Shown: positions 1-6,788 of the stretch, piece after piece
Layout of the letters: each line of letters starts with the position of its first letter
How positions within the stretch are numbered: position 1 is the stretch's first letter
Origin: Methanocellales archaeon
Lineage (GTDB): Archaea; Halobacteriota; UBA148; JAUWXC01
Assembly (NCBI GenBank): GCA_030616565.1
Contig: JAUWXC010000036.1
Location: forward strand, 1-6,788
DNA length: 6,788 nt
Direction: 5' to 3'
Notes under the pieces: generated by a model
What the model was told of the DNA's origin: nothing
Seen by the model: only the letters and a program-made list of their open reading frames with translations
The model's database searches: none
Translations under genes and position numbers: made by a program

Positions 1-358
1 CCAAATCCTTCGACAGAGGCATGGTATTATCGCTAAAGCGCTGGACGCAAAATCGTTTGGAGTAATAGTCAGCACCAAGAGATTCCAGATGAGGTTGGAC
101 TTGGCAGAGGCGTTATGTCAAAAAGCCAAAGAAAGAAATCTCGATGCGCACACGATCTTTATGAATGAGGTCACACCTGAGCGATTAGCCCTATTCAAGG
201 TGGACGCATTCGTCAACACCGCCTGCCCGAGGATTGCAATCGACGACGTTGCGCTGTTCAAGAAGCCAGTACTCACGCCCATCGAGTTCGAGATAATTCT
301 GGGCAAGCGGGACTGGAGCGAGATCAAGTTTGATGAGATTCTTGGTGAGGCACGATGA
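1..358 (+). CDS. dph2: Diphthamide synthase subunit Dph2, C-terminal part (5' truncated by window edge)
   Basis: Radical-type [4Fe-4S] enzyme that transfers the 3-amino-3-carboxypropyl group of SAM to a histidine of translation elongation factor 2, the first step of diphthamide synthesis. The reading frame is open from base 2 with no start in view, so only about the last 118 residues are present. Visible signatures are KALDAKSFGVIVSTKRFQ, the stretch IFMNEVTPERL, and NTACPRIAIDD, whose Cys (codon 224-226) matches the third conserved cluster-binding cysteine of archaeal Dph2. It is followed by KKPVLTPIEFEIILG, typical of the family's C-terminus. An ATG at 89 exists inside the frame, but conserved sequence continues upstream of it, so it is not the start. 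The TGA stop overlaps the next gene's ATG by 4 nt, so the two are probably co-transcribed and translationally coupled. The family assignment is firm. Confidence 0.95.
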   Translation, partial: QILRQRHGIIAKALDAKSFGVIVSTKRFQMRLDLAEALCQKAKERNLDAHTIFMNEVTPERLALFKVDAFVNTACPRIAIDDVALFKKPVLTPIEFEIILGKRDWSEIKFDEILGEAR

Positions 359-987
359 AGAAAAAGCAACTCGAAATCATCTTGGAAAGGGTTCAGGGTT
401 TTTCCAGACCGGATGTGCGCAGGGAGCAATATTTAACGCCCGCGCCCATCGCCGCCGAATTGCTTCATTTTGCTCACATGAGGGGCGATCTCAGCGGCAT
501 GGTGTACGACCTTGGATGCGGCACTGGCATTCTCGCCATAGGTGCGAAGTTGCTGGGAGCAGAAAGGGTTATAGGGGTGGACAGTGATTTAGGAGCGCTG
601 CATATCGCAAAAATAAATACAAAAAACCTTGGAGTTGATGTTGAATTCATCTGCTGTGATGTGAGAGACTTTACAACCCGTGTGCAAGAGGGCGTCAACC
701 CCACGGTGATAATGAATCCACCCTTTGGGGCGCAGATAAAAGGGAGCGATCGACCATTCCTGCGAAAGGCGCTGGAGATTGGGGAGACTGTCCACTCACT
801 TCATAACGCTGGTAGTATGGAGTTCATCAGCAAGTACATCCAGCCCTATGGCATCATAACCGATTGCGTTGGGATGGGATTTCCGATGAAGCGAACGTTT
901 GGATTCCACAAAAAAGATATAGAAACGGTGAATGTAGAATTATACAGACTTGAGAGGAGAGAAAAGGATGCAAGAAACAAAGAGTGA
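355..987 (+). CDS. METTL5-like N6-adenine rRNA methyltransferase
   Basis: A 210-residue class I (Rossmann-fold) SAM-dependent methyltransferase. Motif I is DLGCGTG at residues 52-58. The acidic SAM-ribose position lies in GVDSD (74-78), and an Asp (D102) lies in the CCDVRD motif. The catalytic NPPF motif is at 121-124, which is typical of enzymes methylating exocyclic amines of adenine. The N-terminal REQYLTP stretch (23-29) and the VHSLH segment (146-150) match the METTL5 family, whose human member makes m6A in 18S rRNA together with TRMT112. The archaeal substrate is presumably small-subunit rRNA, but that is inferred. The start at 355 has a GGTGAGG ribosome site at 344-350 and overlaps the dph2 stop by 4 nt. 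The end overlaps the csl4 start by 20 nt. Genes around it handle translation, transcription and RNA decay, which fits an rRNA-modifying role. Confidence 0.88.
   Translation: MKKKQLEIILERVQGFSRPDVRREQYLTPAPIAAELLHFAHMRGDLSGMVYDLGCGTGILAIGAKLLGAERVIGVDSDLGALHIAKINTKNLGVDVEFICCDVRDFTTRVQEGVNPTVIMNPPFGAQIKGSDRPFLRKALEIGETVHSLHNAGSMEFISKYIQPYGIITDCVGMGFPMKRTFGFHKKDIETVNVELYRLERREKDARNKE
952..959 (+). promoter_or_regulatory. Shine-Dalgarno site that sets the csl4 start
   Basis: GAGAGGAG lies 8 nt before the ATG at 968, the right spacing for an archaeal ribosome site. An in-frame TTG at 950 would add six residues but overlaps this site and has no comparable site of its own, so ATG 968 is preferred. 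The site lies inside the end of the methyltransferase gene. Confidence 0.65.
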
Positions 988-1537
988 CTTTGTCCTGCCT
1001 GGCGATTTTATCGGAACTTCCGAAGAATTTCTTCCAGGTTCAGGCACTTACGAGGCCGATGGAAATGTCTATGCGGCGACCGTTGGCACTGTTCAGGTCA
1101 ATCCAAAAGAGAAAAGTGTATCAATCCTGCCCAGGACGGATGTGCCCCCAATCCCAAAAGTGGGAGATATCGTTATAGGACGCGTTTCAGACATTAAAGG
1201 CTCAATCGCCCTTGTGGATATTGCACGCATCAAGGGCCAGGAAGACAGAGAGATCGCCACTCCCGAGCAGGGGGCGATTCACATTTCCAATGTGAAAAAT
1301 GCATATGTCAGGGATCTTACCTATGAGTTCGGCTACCAGGATATCGTAAGGGCCAAGGTGATCGACGCCAAGACCTTGCGACTCAGCACTGATGGCAGGG
1401 ATCTAGGCGCCATCAAGGCCTTTTGTTCTAAGTGCACAACCGCGTTAAAAAGGAAGGACGACAAACTTGAGTGCCCGAAGTGCAAGCGTATGGAAACGCG
1501 AAAAATTGCAGAGGATTACGGCTCCGGGACTGTTTAG
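968..1537 (+). CDS. csl4: Exosome complex RNA-binding subunit Csl4
   Basis: A cap subunit of the archaeal RNA exosome, which sits on the Rrp41/Rrp42 ring with Rrp4 and DnaG and guides RNA to 3'-5' phosphorolysis in the cytoplasm. The 189-residue protein shows the three expected parts. First is the N-terminal exosome domain (about 7-60), with LPGDFIGTSEEFLPGSGTY and the YAATVG strand. Next is an S1 RNA-binding domain (about 63-142), beginning VGDIVIGRVSDIKGSIALVDI. Last is a C-terminal zinc ribbon with two CxxC pairs, C153/C156 and C169/C172. Length and order match archaeal Csl4. It overlaps the methyltransferase by 20 nt and is 12 nt from rpoL. Pairing of csl4 with rpoL and dph2 is a known archaeal arrangement. 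ATG 968 was chosen over TTG 950 because of the strong ribosome site at 952-959. It ends in TAG. Confidence 0.96.
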   Translation: MQETKSDFVLPGDFIGTSEEFLPGSGTYEADGNVYAATVGTVQVNPKEKSVSILPRTDVPPIPKVGDIVIGRVSDIKGSIALVDIARIKGQEDREIATPEQGAIHISNVKNAYVRDLTYEFGYQDIVRAKVIDAKTLRLSTDGRDLGAIKAFCSKCTTALKRKDDKLECPKCKRMETRKIAEDYGSGTV

Positions 1538-1549
1538 GTGGGATAATTA

Positions 1550-1828
1550 ATGGGCGAAATAAAAATCTTGAGGAAAACGAAGCACGAGCTCGAGCTGGAG
1601 CTTAAGGGTGAGGATCATACGTTCTTGAACGCGCTGAAGTCAGCACTTCTTCAAAATGAAGGGGTGAAAATCGCTACCTACGACATCGAGTGCCCTGGCA
1701 TCAGCGATCCTGTATTGTATGTGCGGACGAAAGACACCGACCCAATTGAAGCGCTGAAGGATGCATCCGCCCTGCTGAGCAAACAATGCGATGGGTTCAA
1801 AAGGAAGTTTAAGAAGAAGGCGCAATAG
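1550..1828 (+). CDS. rpoL: DNA-directed RNA polymerase subunit L (Rpo11)
   Basis: A small assembly subunit of archaeal RNA polymerase, equivalent to eukaryotic Rpb11 and to one half of the bacterial alpha dimer. It pairs with subunit D to nucleate polymerase assembly. The protein is 92 residues, the usual size. The alpha-motif is clear at residues 19-35 (KGEDHTFLNALKSALLQ), followed by the ECPGISDPVLYVRT strand pair (47-60) and a C-terminal helix rich in Lys and Ala that forms the dimer interface. The ATG at 1550 has an AGGTGGG ribosome site starting at 1536, inside the csl4 stop region. Its TAG stop is 3 nt before the DUF99 gene. It forms part of the dense information-processing operon. Confidence 0.96.
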   Translation: MGEIKILRKTKHELELELKGEDHTFLNALKSALLQNEGVKIATYDIECPGISDPVLYVRTKDTDPIEALKDASALLSKQCDGFKRKFKKKAQ

Positions 1829-1831
1829 GAC

Positions 1832-3558
<1,727 letters not shown>

Positions 3559-3562
3559 TGCT

Positions 3563-4312
3563 TTATATCAATTTCAAGGGCACACCATCTGGCCTATACG
3601 CTATGCGCGGCTTGATGTCCACCCCCTTTAGCTTTTTAATTACATTAGGATATAGAATCACATATTCTTCTTCTAAATGCCTTGAAAGCCCTGGCTTGAC
3701 GCTCTCCAGTTGGTCGAGCAGTTTTTGGACGTTTTCCTTTGAGCTGAACGAAAGCATCGCAGACGGGTGGACGCTGACACTTGCATCCAGGCAGTGCGCT
3801 ATGGCATCTAACTGAAGTTTGAAAGCCTCAGACCGCGCTCCAGTCAATTTTGAAAACTCCTCTGGAGTGGTGCCCTTAAGCGATACCCTCACATGAGCGT
3901 TCTTGAATGGCGCCAGCGATCTCGCATACTCTTCGTCTATCAAAACGCCGGATGTCTCCAACATGAACGAGTAGTCGCTCTGCTCCACCAATTCCAGCAC
4001 TTTTAATAGATGCTCTTTTCCAAGCGTGGGCTCGTTTCCACTTATCCTCAGCTGGGCAAGGCTGCGTTTTCTGGCTATTGCGTCCAAACGATTGAAAACG
4101 TCTTCTGGGGTGTAAAATTTCCCCGCCTTCTTGGGACGATCGCGCGGAAAGTCGCTCCAGCAGAATACGCATTTCAGCGGGCAGCCCACACAATCCGCAG
4201 TGGCGATGCCGCCATACCATCTATCAGCTCTAAATCGGTAATATTTTCTTGTATCATCCTTCGTTACGATTCGTTCAAGTTGTGCTGCGACCTTTAGCGG
4301 GTCATATGTCAT
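3563..4312 (-). CDS. Radical SAM protein, pyruvate formate-lyase-activating-enzyme-like
   Basis: A 249-residue radical SAM enzyme of unassigned substrate. The cluster motif CX3CX2C is at C44, C48 and C51 within ADCVGCPLKCVFCWSD, with an extra Cys at 41. The SAM-binding SGNEPTLG (91-98) and LETSGVL (118-124) match activating-enzyme-type proteins. The preceding KYYRFRADRWYGGIATADC is typical of an uncharacterised archaeal group. Two upstream in-frame ATGs (4339 and 4336) would add nine or eight residues, but they lie inside the likely TATA box. The ATG at 4312 (MTYDPLK) is about 29 nt from that box and gives a near-leaderless mRNA, so it is preferred. The gene is convergent with SepCysS and divergent from the tRNA. 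It could activate a glycyl radical enzyme, and nrdD is nearby, but it is not a recognisable standard NrdG, so that link is weak. Confidence 0.88.
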   Translation of the reverse strand: MTYDPLKVAAQLERIVTKDDTRKYYRFRADRWYGGIATADCVGCPLKCVFCWSDFPRDRPKKAGKFYTPEDVFNRLDAIARKRSLAQLRISGNEPTLGKEHLLKVLELVEQSDYSFMLETSGVLIDEEYARSLAPFKNAHVRVSLKGTTPEEFSKLTGARSEAFKLQLDAIAHCLDASVSVHPSAMLSFSSKENVQKLLDQLESVKPGLSRHLEEEYVILYPNVIKKLKGVDIKPRIAYRPDGVPLKLI

Positions 4313-4334
4313 TGTAAGTTTAATATGGATGTTC

Positions 4335-4346
4335 ATCATAAATAGT
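4335..4346. promoter_or_regulatory. Probable bidirectional TATA element between radical SAM gene and tRNA-Gly
   Basis: The + strand reads CATAAATAG and the - strand CTATTTATG, both acceptable archaeal TATA boxes. The centre, about 4341, is 27 nt from the 5' end of the tRNA (4368) and about 29 nt from the preferred ATG of the radical SAM gene (4312). No better TATA-like sequence is seen in the gap for either gene. Confidence 0.5.
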
Positions 4347-4404
4347 GTAGCGTTTCAGTATCGGTCAGCGGCTGTAGTCTAGTGGTTAGGACTCAAGCTT
4401 CCCA

Positions 4405-4510
4405 ACAACCTCTTTAAAAAGGTGGTTCCTGCTTTGCAGAAACACCTTCCTTCTGCGCAAGCAGAAGGGAAGGTTGACCAGAAACAAACCCTTTTGAGGG
4501 TTGCGGAGAT
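4405..4510 (+). other. tRNA-Gly intron at canonical position 37/38 (106 nt)
   Basis: The intron lies between A4404 (position 37) and A4511 (position 38). A near-canonical bulge-helix-bulge can be drawn. The 4-bp centre is 4399-4402 with 4505-4508 (one T-G pair). The 5' bulge is C4403-A4404-A4405 and the 3' bulge A4509-T4510-A4511, with cuts after the second base of each. The inner helix is CAACC (4406-4410) with GGTTG (4499-4503), leaving C4504 unpaired, so the motif is slightly relaxed. The tRNA splicing endonuclease would remove it. The intron is long for an archaeal tRNA and strongly structured. I see no box C/D pair or protein-coding signal. Confidence 0.82.
4444..4474 (+). other. Strong intron hairpin with GCAA tetraloop
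   Basis: Bases 4444-4456 pair with 4461-4474 in a 13-bp stem with one bulged G (4469 in the drawing used), capped by the GNRA tetraloop GCAA (4457-4460). It is the most stable local structure seen in the intron. The base CACCTT (4443-4448) can instead pair with AAGGTG (4419-4424), forming a rival hairpin that encloses CTGC-TTT-GCAG (4429-4439). Confidence 0.75.
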
Positions 4511-4591
4511 AGCTTGAAGCTCGGGTTCGAATCCCGGCAGCCGCATGACGAGCGGAGTGAGGAATGTGGTGACCTGTGAAGAAATCTTTGA

Positions 4592-4598
4592 TTTTTTT
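4592..4598 (+). terminator. Oligo-T terminator downstream of tRNA-Gly
   Basis: Seven consecutive T residues lie 47 nt after the tRNA 3' end, with a second run of five at 4614-4618. Archaeal polymerase commonly stops at such non-template T-runs without a hairpin. The assignment rests on position and composition only. Confidence 0.4.
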
Positions 4599-4622
4599 GA
4601 TCGGCAACCGCACTTTTTGATG

Positions 4623-5408
4623 TCATTTGGTCAAGAGCTCTCCGATGCGGGCGCCTTTTAATGCATCCTTGCACAAACACTTTCGCTCTTCTGGAATCAG
4701 CGATACGCTTTTCATCAGAAGACTCTTTAGCTCATCTCCCTTGGATTTGGTCATCTCAACGATTTGTTGATAACTAATCTTGTCTGTAAAGCCAGCTGCG
4801 GGATTTGCAACTAATGCAATTGCCCCATAACAAATCTCAGCTTCCCTCGCGAGAATACATTCCGGTACATTCGTCATCCCAACGACATCACCTCCAAGAG
4901 ATGCGAACATCTTGATTTCTGCATCCGTCTCGAGTCTGGGTCCTTCAGTGCAGACATACGTGCCCTTCTCATGTACTTTCACCTTCAACATCTCCGCAGC
5001 ATTCATGACGGTCTTCCCAATCTCCGGGCAATAGGGGTGGGTCATGTCCACATGCACGGCATCGTCATAGAATGTGTAGGTCCTGTTCTTGGTGAAATCG
5101 ATGAACTGGTCCAGTAGAACAAAATCTCCCGGTCTTAGCTTTGCACTTACGCCCCCAACAGATGTAGTTCCGATAATCCTCTCGACGCCCAACTTTTTCA
5201 GCGCAGCGATGTTGGCCCTGTAATTGATTTTGTGCGGTGGCAGTGCATGTCCTTTCTCATGTCTTGCTAAAAAAACGACCTCTCGATCCTCATACGACCC
5301 CATTTTTACTTTTGCAGCACCGTATTCAGTCTCGATGACCTTCTCCTTGGGGTCAGTCAATATGTCAAGGTCGTAAATCCCGCTTCCGCCTATGATCGCA
5401 ACTCTCAT
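4623..5408 (-). CDS. mtnP: 5'-methylthioadenosine/methylthioinosine phosphorylase family (probable MTIP)
   Basis: A 261-residue trimeric-type nucleoside phosphorylase that splits methylthio-nucleosides with phosphate to give 5-methylthioribose-1-phosphate and a purine base. Motifs are GGSGIYDL (7-14), the phosphate-binding LARHEKGHALPPHKINYRANI region (48-68), GTTSVGGVS (80-88), EGPRLET (155-161) and GMTNVPE (177-183). The base-contact loop reads VANPAAG, with Asn at 202. Adenosine-type MTAPs carry Asp here, while 6-oxopurine enzymes carry Asn. Methylthioinosine (as for M. jannaschii MJ0060) or inosine/guanosine-type substrates are therefore more likely than MTA; this is inferred from one position. 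ATG 5408 gives the usual MRVAIIGGSG start. A GTG at 5414, whose GTGA overlaps the nrdD stop, is the alternative. Translation is probably coupled to nrdD, since no clear ribosome site is seen. Confidence 0.92.
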   Translation of the reverse strand: MRVAIIGGSGIYDLDILTDPKEKVIETEYGAAKVKMGSYEDREVVFLARHEKGHALPPHKINYRANIAALKKLGVERIIGTTSVGGVSAKLRPGDFVLLDQFIDFTKNRTYTFYDDAVHVDMTHPYCPEIGKTVMNAAEMLKVKVHEKGTYVCTEGPRLETDAEIKMFASLGGDVVGMTNVPECILAREAEICYGAIALVANPAAGFTDKISYQQIVEMTKSKGDELKSLLMKSVSLIPEERKCLCKDALKGARIGELLTK

Positions 5409-5410
5409 TT

Positions 5411-6788
5411 TCACACCGCGTATCTCTTTCTGTTCTCATATTCTTCTCGTTTACCAGGATTCCAGTGACTCGTGCGACCATAATAACCCGTAACCCTGGA
5501 GATGTAATCGATGATCTTTCCCTTACCGGTCGGGCATCGCTTGTTCTTGCCCCTTGACACATGCCTGTTCTCGCACACGCTAAAATCTGGCGAGAAGGTG
5601 AAGTATGCCAGTTTCGTGTTTGATAGATTCCGGACGAACTCCTTCAGTCCACCAGGGTCGGGCCTACTCTCCCCCATCCATATGTGACATATCGCGCCAC
5701 CGGTGAAATAGGGATGAAACTCAGCCTCGATATCAATCTTGTCAATCAGGGATATATCAGAATGATATGGCACATGCGTGCTGTTTGTGTAATAAACCCT
5801 ATCATCAGAGCCCTGAACGTACGCTTTCTTGGGGAAACGGGATTTATCGAGCATGGCAAACCGATGCGCCGTGCTCTCTGCTGGCGTTTGCTCAAAGGTG
5901 TACACGACCCCATCCTTCTTGGAAAACCCGTCAATTCTATCCAACATGTGTTTTATGATATTTACGCCAAGTTTGGTTTGTGTGATTAAACTCTCCCCCG
6001 TCAGATTGTAGAGGCATTCATTTAATCCCACCATGCCAAACGTCAGCCTTCTGTTCTTGAAATCATAGTAGGGCATTCCGTCTTCAGTCTTCAACTTCAG
6101 CCACGGAAGGAGGTCCCATTCATCCAACGATTTTTTGATGATTTTGTTGCTTTCGAGCAATCCGAGACGTGCTATGTCCAGCTTCTCATCTAATAATTCG
6201 AAGAATCTCGATTCATTCTTCAACTCCAGCGCGATCTTGGGCAAATTTAATGTGATGATCTTATTTGAGCCGGTCCCCATGCCGCCCGCCGTCCATATTC
6301 CCCCCGCATGAGCAACCAGCAACCGGCAGCACATCGCTTGTACAAAACCCTCATCGAGATAATCGGCAGCCAGATTCAGGAAGTATGGCGCCCCAGTTTG
6401 TGCGGCTGCCTCCATCGTAGTCTTCCATAATGGATCATCCCAGTCAAAATCCTTGGTTATGGCAGTCGTCACAAGTGGAAATGTAAAGGGTGCACCATCC
6501 GCATCCCCCTCTCCCATAACCTTCATCAGGGCTTGATAGATGATTCTCGCCTCCTCCTCGAAGTCATTATACGTCTCGTCCAAGCGCTTCCCAGCCCAGA
6601 CCGCAGGTTCATCTTTGAAATAGGGCGGGCATTTCACTCTCATGCCAATATTGGTGAAAGCGCTCTGTGAGCCAATTCTATTGGATTCATTCATCTGGAA
6701 GCAAAATCCCTGCAGGATTTGTTCGGTTTGCTCTAGGGTCAGATCATCGTAATGAAGGTGGGGTGCGAGCAACCAATTAAAGACATCC
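5411..6788 (-). CDS. nrdD: Anaerobic (class III) ribonucleoside-triphosphate reductase NrdD, C-terminal part
   Basis: Glycyl radical enzyme that reduces ribonucleotides to deoxyribonucleotides without oxygen, after activation by a radical SAM partner (NrdG). The frame runs off the right edge (reading DVFNWLLAPHLHYDDLT), so about 458 C-terminal residues of a usual 650-780 are seen and no start can be given; the TTG at 6772 is internal. Visible landmarks are QGFCFQMNESNRIG, FTFPLVTTAITKDFDW, PYFLNLAADY, MCCRLL, a Gly-rich GGIWTAGGMGTGS loop, NLPKIALE, FGMVGLNECLYNLTG and QTPAESTAHRFAMLD. The glycyl radical site is RVTGYYG, with its Gly at codon 5486-5488, 24 residues before the end; SHWNPGKREEY follows. 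The zinc-binding region just before it shows only two Cys (codons 5573-5575 and 5534-5536) instead of the usual four. No NrdG is visible in the window. The phosphorylase gene follows at once. Confidence 0.95.
   Translation of the reverse strand, partial: DVFNWLLAPHLHYDDLTLEQTEQILQGFCFQMNESNRIGSQSAFTNIGMRVKCPPYFKDEPAVWAGKRLDETYNDFEEEARIIYQALMKVMGEGDADGAPFTFPLVTTAITKDFDWDDPLWKTTMEAAAQTGAPYFLNLAADYLDEGFVQAMCCRLLVAHAGGIWTAGGMGTGSNKIITLNLPKIALELKNESRFFELLDEKLDIARLGLLESNKIIKKSLDEWDLLPWLKLKTEDGMPYYDFKNRRLTFGMVGLNECLYNLTGESLITQTKLGVNIIKHMLDRIDGFSKKDGVVYTFEQTPAESTAHRFAMLDKSRFPKKAYVQGSDDRVYYTNSTHVPYHSDISLIDKIDIEAEFHPYFTGGAICHIWMGESRPDPGGLKEFVRNLSNTKLAYFTFSPDFSVCENRHVSRGKNKRCPTGKGKIIDYISRVTGYYGRTSHWNPGKREEYENRKRYAV

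Larger units (their letters stand above)
4368..4545 (+). tRNA. tRNA-Gly(CCC), interrupted by an intron
   Basis: The mature tRNA is 72 nt: exon 1 is 4368-4404 and exon 2 is 4511-4545. The acceptor stem GCGGCTG pairs perfectly with CAGCCGC (4538-4544), followed by discriminator A73, usual for archaeal glycine tRNAs. The D arm is GTCT/GGAC with loop AGTGGTTA. The anticodon stem is CAAGC (4394-4398) with GCTTG (4512-4516), and the spliced loop is TTCCCAA with anticodon CCC at 4401-4403. A 4-nt variable loop (AAGC) follows, then the T arm TCGGG, loop TTCGAAT, CCCGG. No CCA is encoded. The D-arm sequence TAGTCTAGTGGTTAGGAC also resembles archaeal glycine tRNAs. It has its own TATA-like box 27 nt upstream and a T-run downstream. 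The identity depends on placing the intron at 37/38, which the stem lengths strongly support. Confidence 0.9.

Noticed and set aside
89..91. ATG at 89 as a gene start
   Set aside because: Conserved Dph2 sequence continues upstream to the window edge in the same frame, so it is an internal methionine.
950..967. TTG at 950 as the csl4 start
   Set aside because: It overlaps the GAGAGGAG ribosome site that is correctly spaced for ATG 968, and the six extra residues are not typical of Csl4.
4313..4339. Upstream ATGs at 4339/4336 as the radical SAM start
   Set aside because: They fall in the probable TATA box, and the extra residues MMNIHIKLT precede the MTYDPLK start expected for the family.
4545..4622. 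Box C-like ATGACGA directly after the tRNA, hinting at a linked tRNA-C/D RNA
   Set aside because: One mismatch to RUGAUGA and no CUGA box D in the following stretch; the match is weak and the space is explained by a tRNA trailer and T-run.
4386..4680. Two minus-strand open frames (75 and 88 codons) across the tRNA and its intron
   Set aside because: They run antisense through the tRNA and into the end of the phosphorylase gene and show no recognisable protein family.

Overview
The window reads as a piece of a euryarchaeal chromosome, most likely an anaerobic methanogen or methanotroph relative. The evidence is the archaeal form of diphthamide synthase Dph2, the exosome subunit Csl4, RNA polymerase subunit L, DUF99, and Sep-tRNA:Cys-tRNA synthase (SepCysS), which is known mainly from methanogens and their relatives. 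Shine-Dalgarno sites resemble GGTGA/GAGG, TATA boxes are archaeal, and the tRNA carries an intron at position 37/38 and has no encoded CCA. A finer placement (for example ANME-1 or Syntropharchaeia) is only a guess.

Left part, + strand (1-2392): a tightly packed operon of dph2 (3' end only), a METTL5-like rRNA adenine methyltransferase, csl4, rpoL and a DUF99 gene. Neighbours overlap by 4 and 20 nt or are separated by 12 and 3 nt. The theme is information processing: elongation-factor-2 modification, rRNA modification, RNA decay and transcription.

Middle (2388-3558): a perfect TTTAAATA box spanning the DUF99 stop codon precedes the SepCysS gene, which converts phosphoseryl-tRNA(Cys) to cysteinyl-tRNA(Cys). 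This gene is broken by a single in-frame TAA after codon 292, and homology resumes at once in the same frame for 85 more codons. It is the main anomaly in the window. A convergent radical SAM gene (3563-4312, - strand) starts only 4 nt beyond its end.

Around 4335-4600: one TATA-like element appears to serve both the radical SAM gene (leftward) and a tRNA-Gly(CCC) gene (rightward). The tRNA holds a 106-nt intron rich in hairpins, including a nearly perfect 13-bp stem capped by a GCAA tetraloop. A T-run follows the tRNA.

Right part, - strand (4623-6788): the anaerobic ribonucleotide reductase nrdD (5' end outside the window) runs directly into an MTA/MTI phosphorylase gene. The phosphorylase has an Asn in the purine-binding loop, which suggests 6-oxopurine substrates. 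The pairing makes sense if the phosphorylase helps salvage 5'-deoxyadenosine-type by-products of radical SAM chemistry, but that is inference. The visible C-terminal zinc site of NrdD looks depleted of cysteines.

No mobile element, CRISPR array or obvious new multi-gene system is visible. The points worth checking are the interrupted SepCysS, the structured tRNA intron, the shared promoter and the NrdD zinc site.
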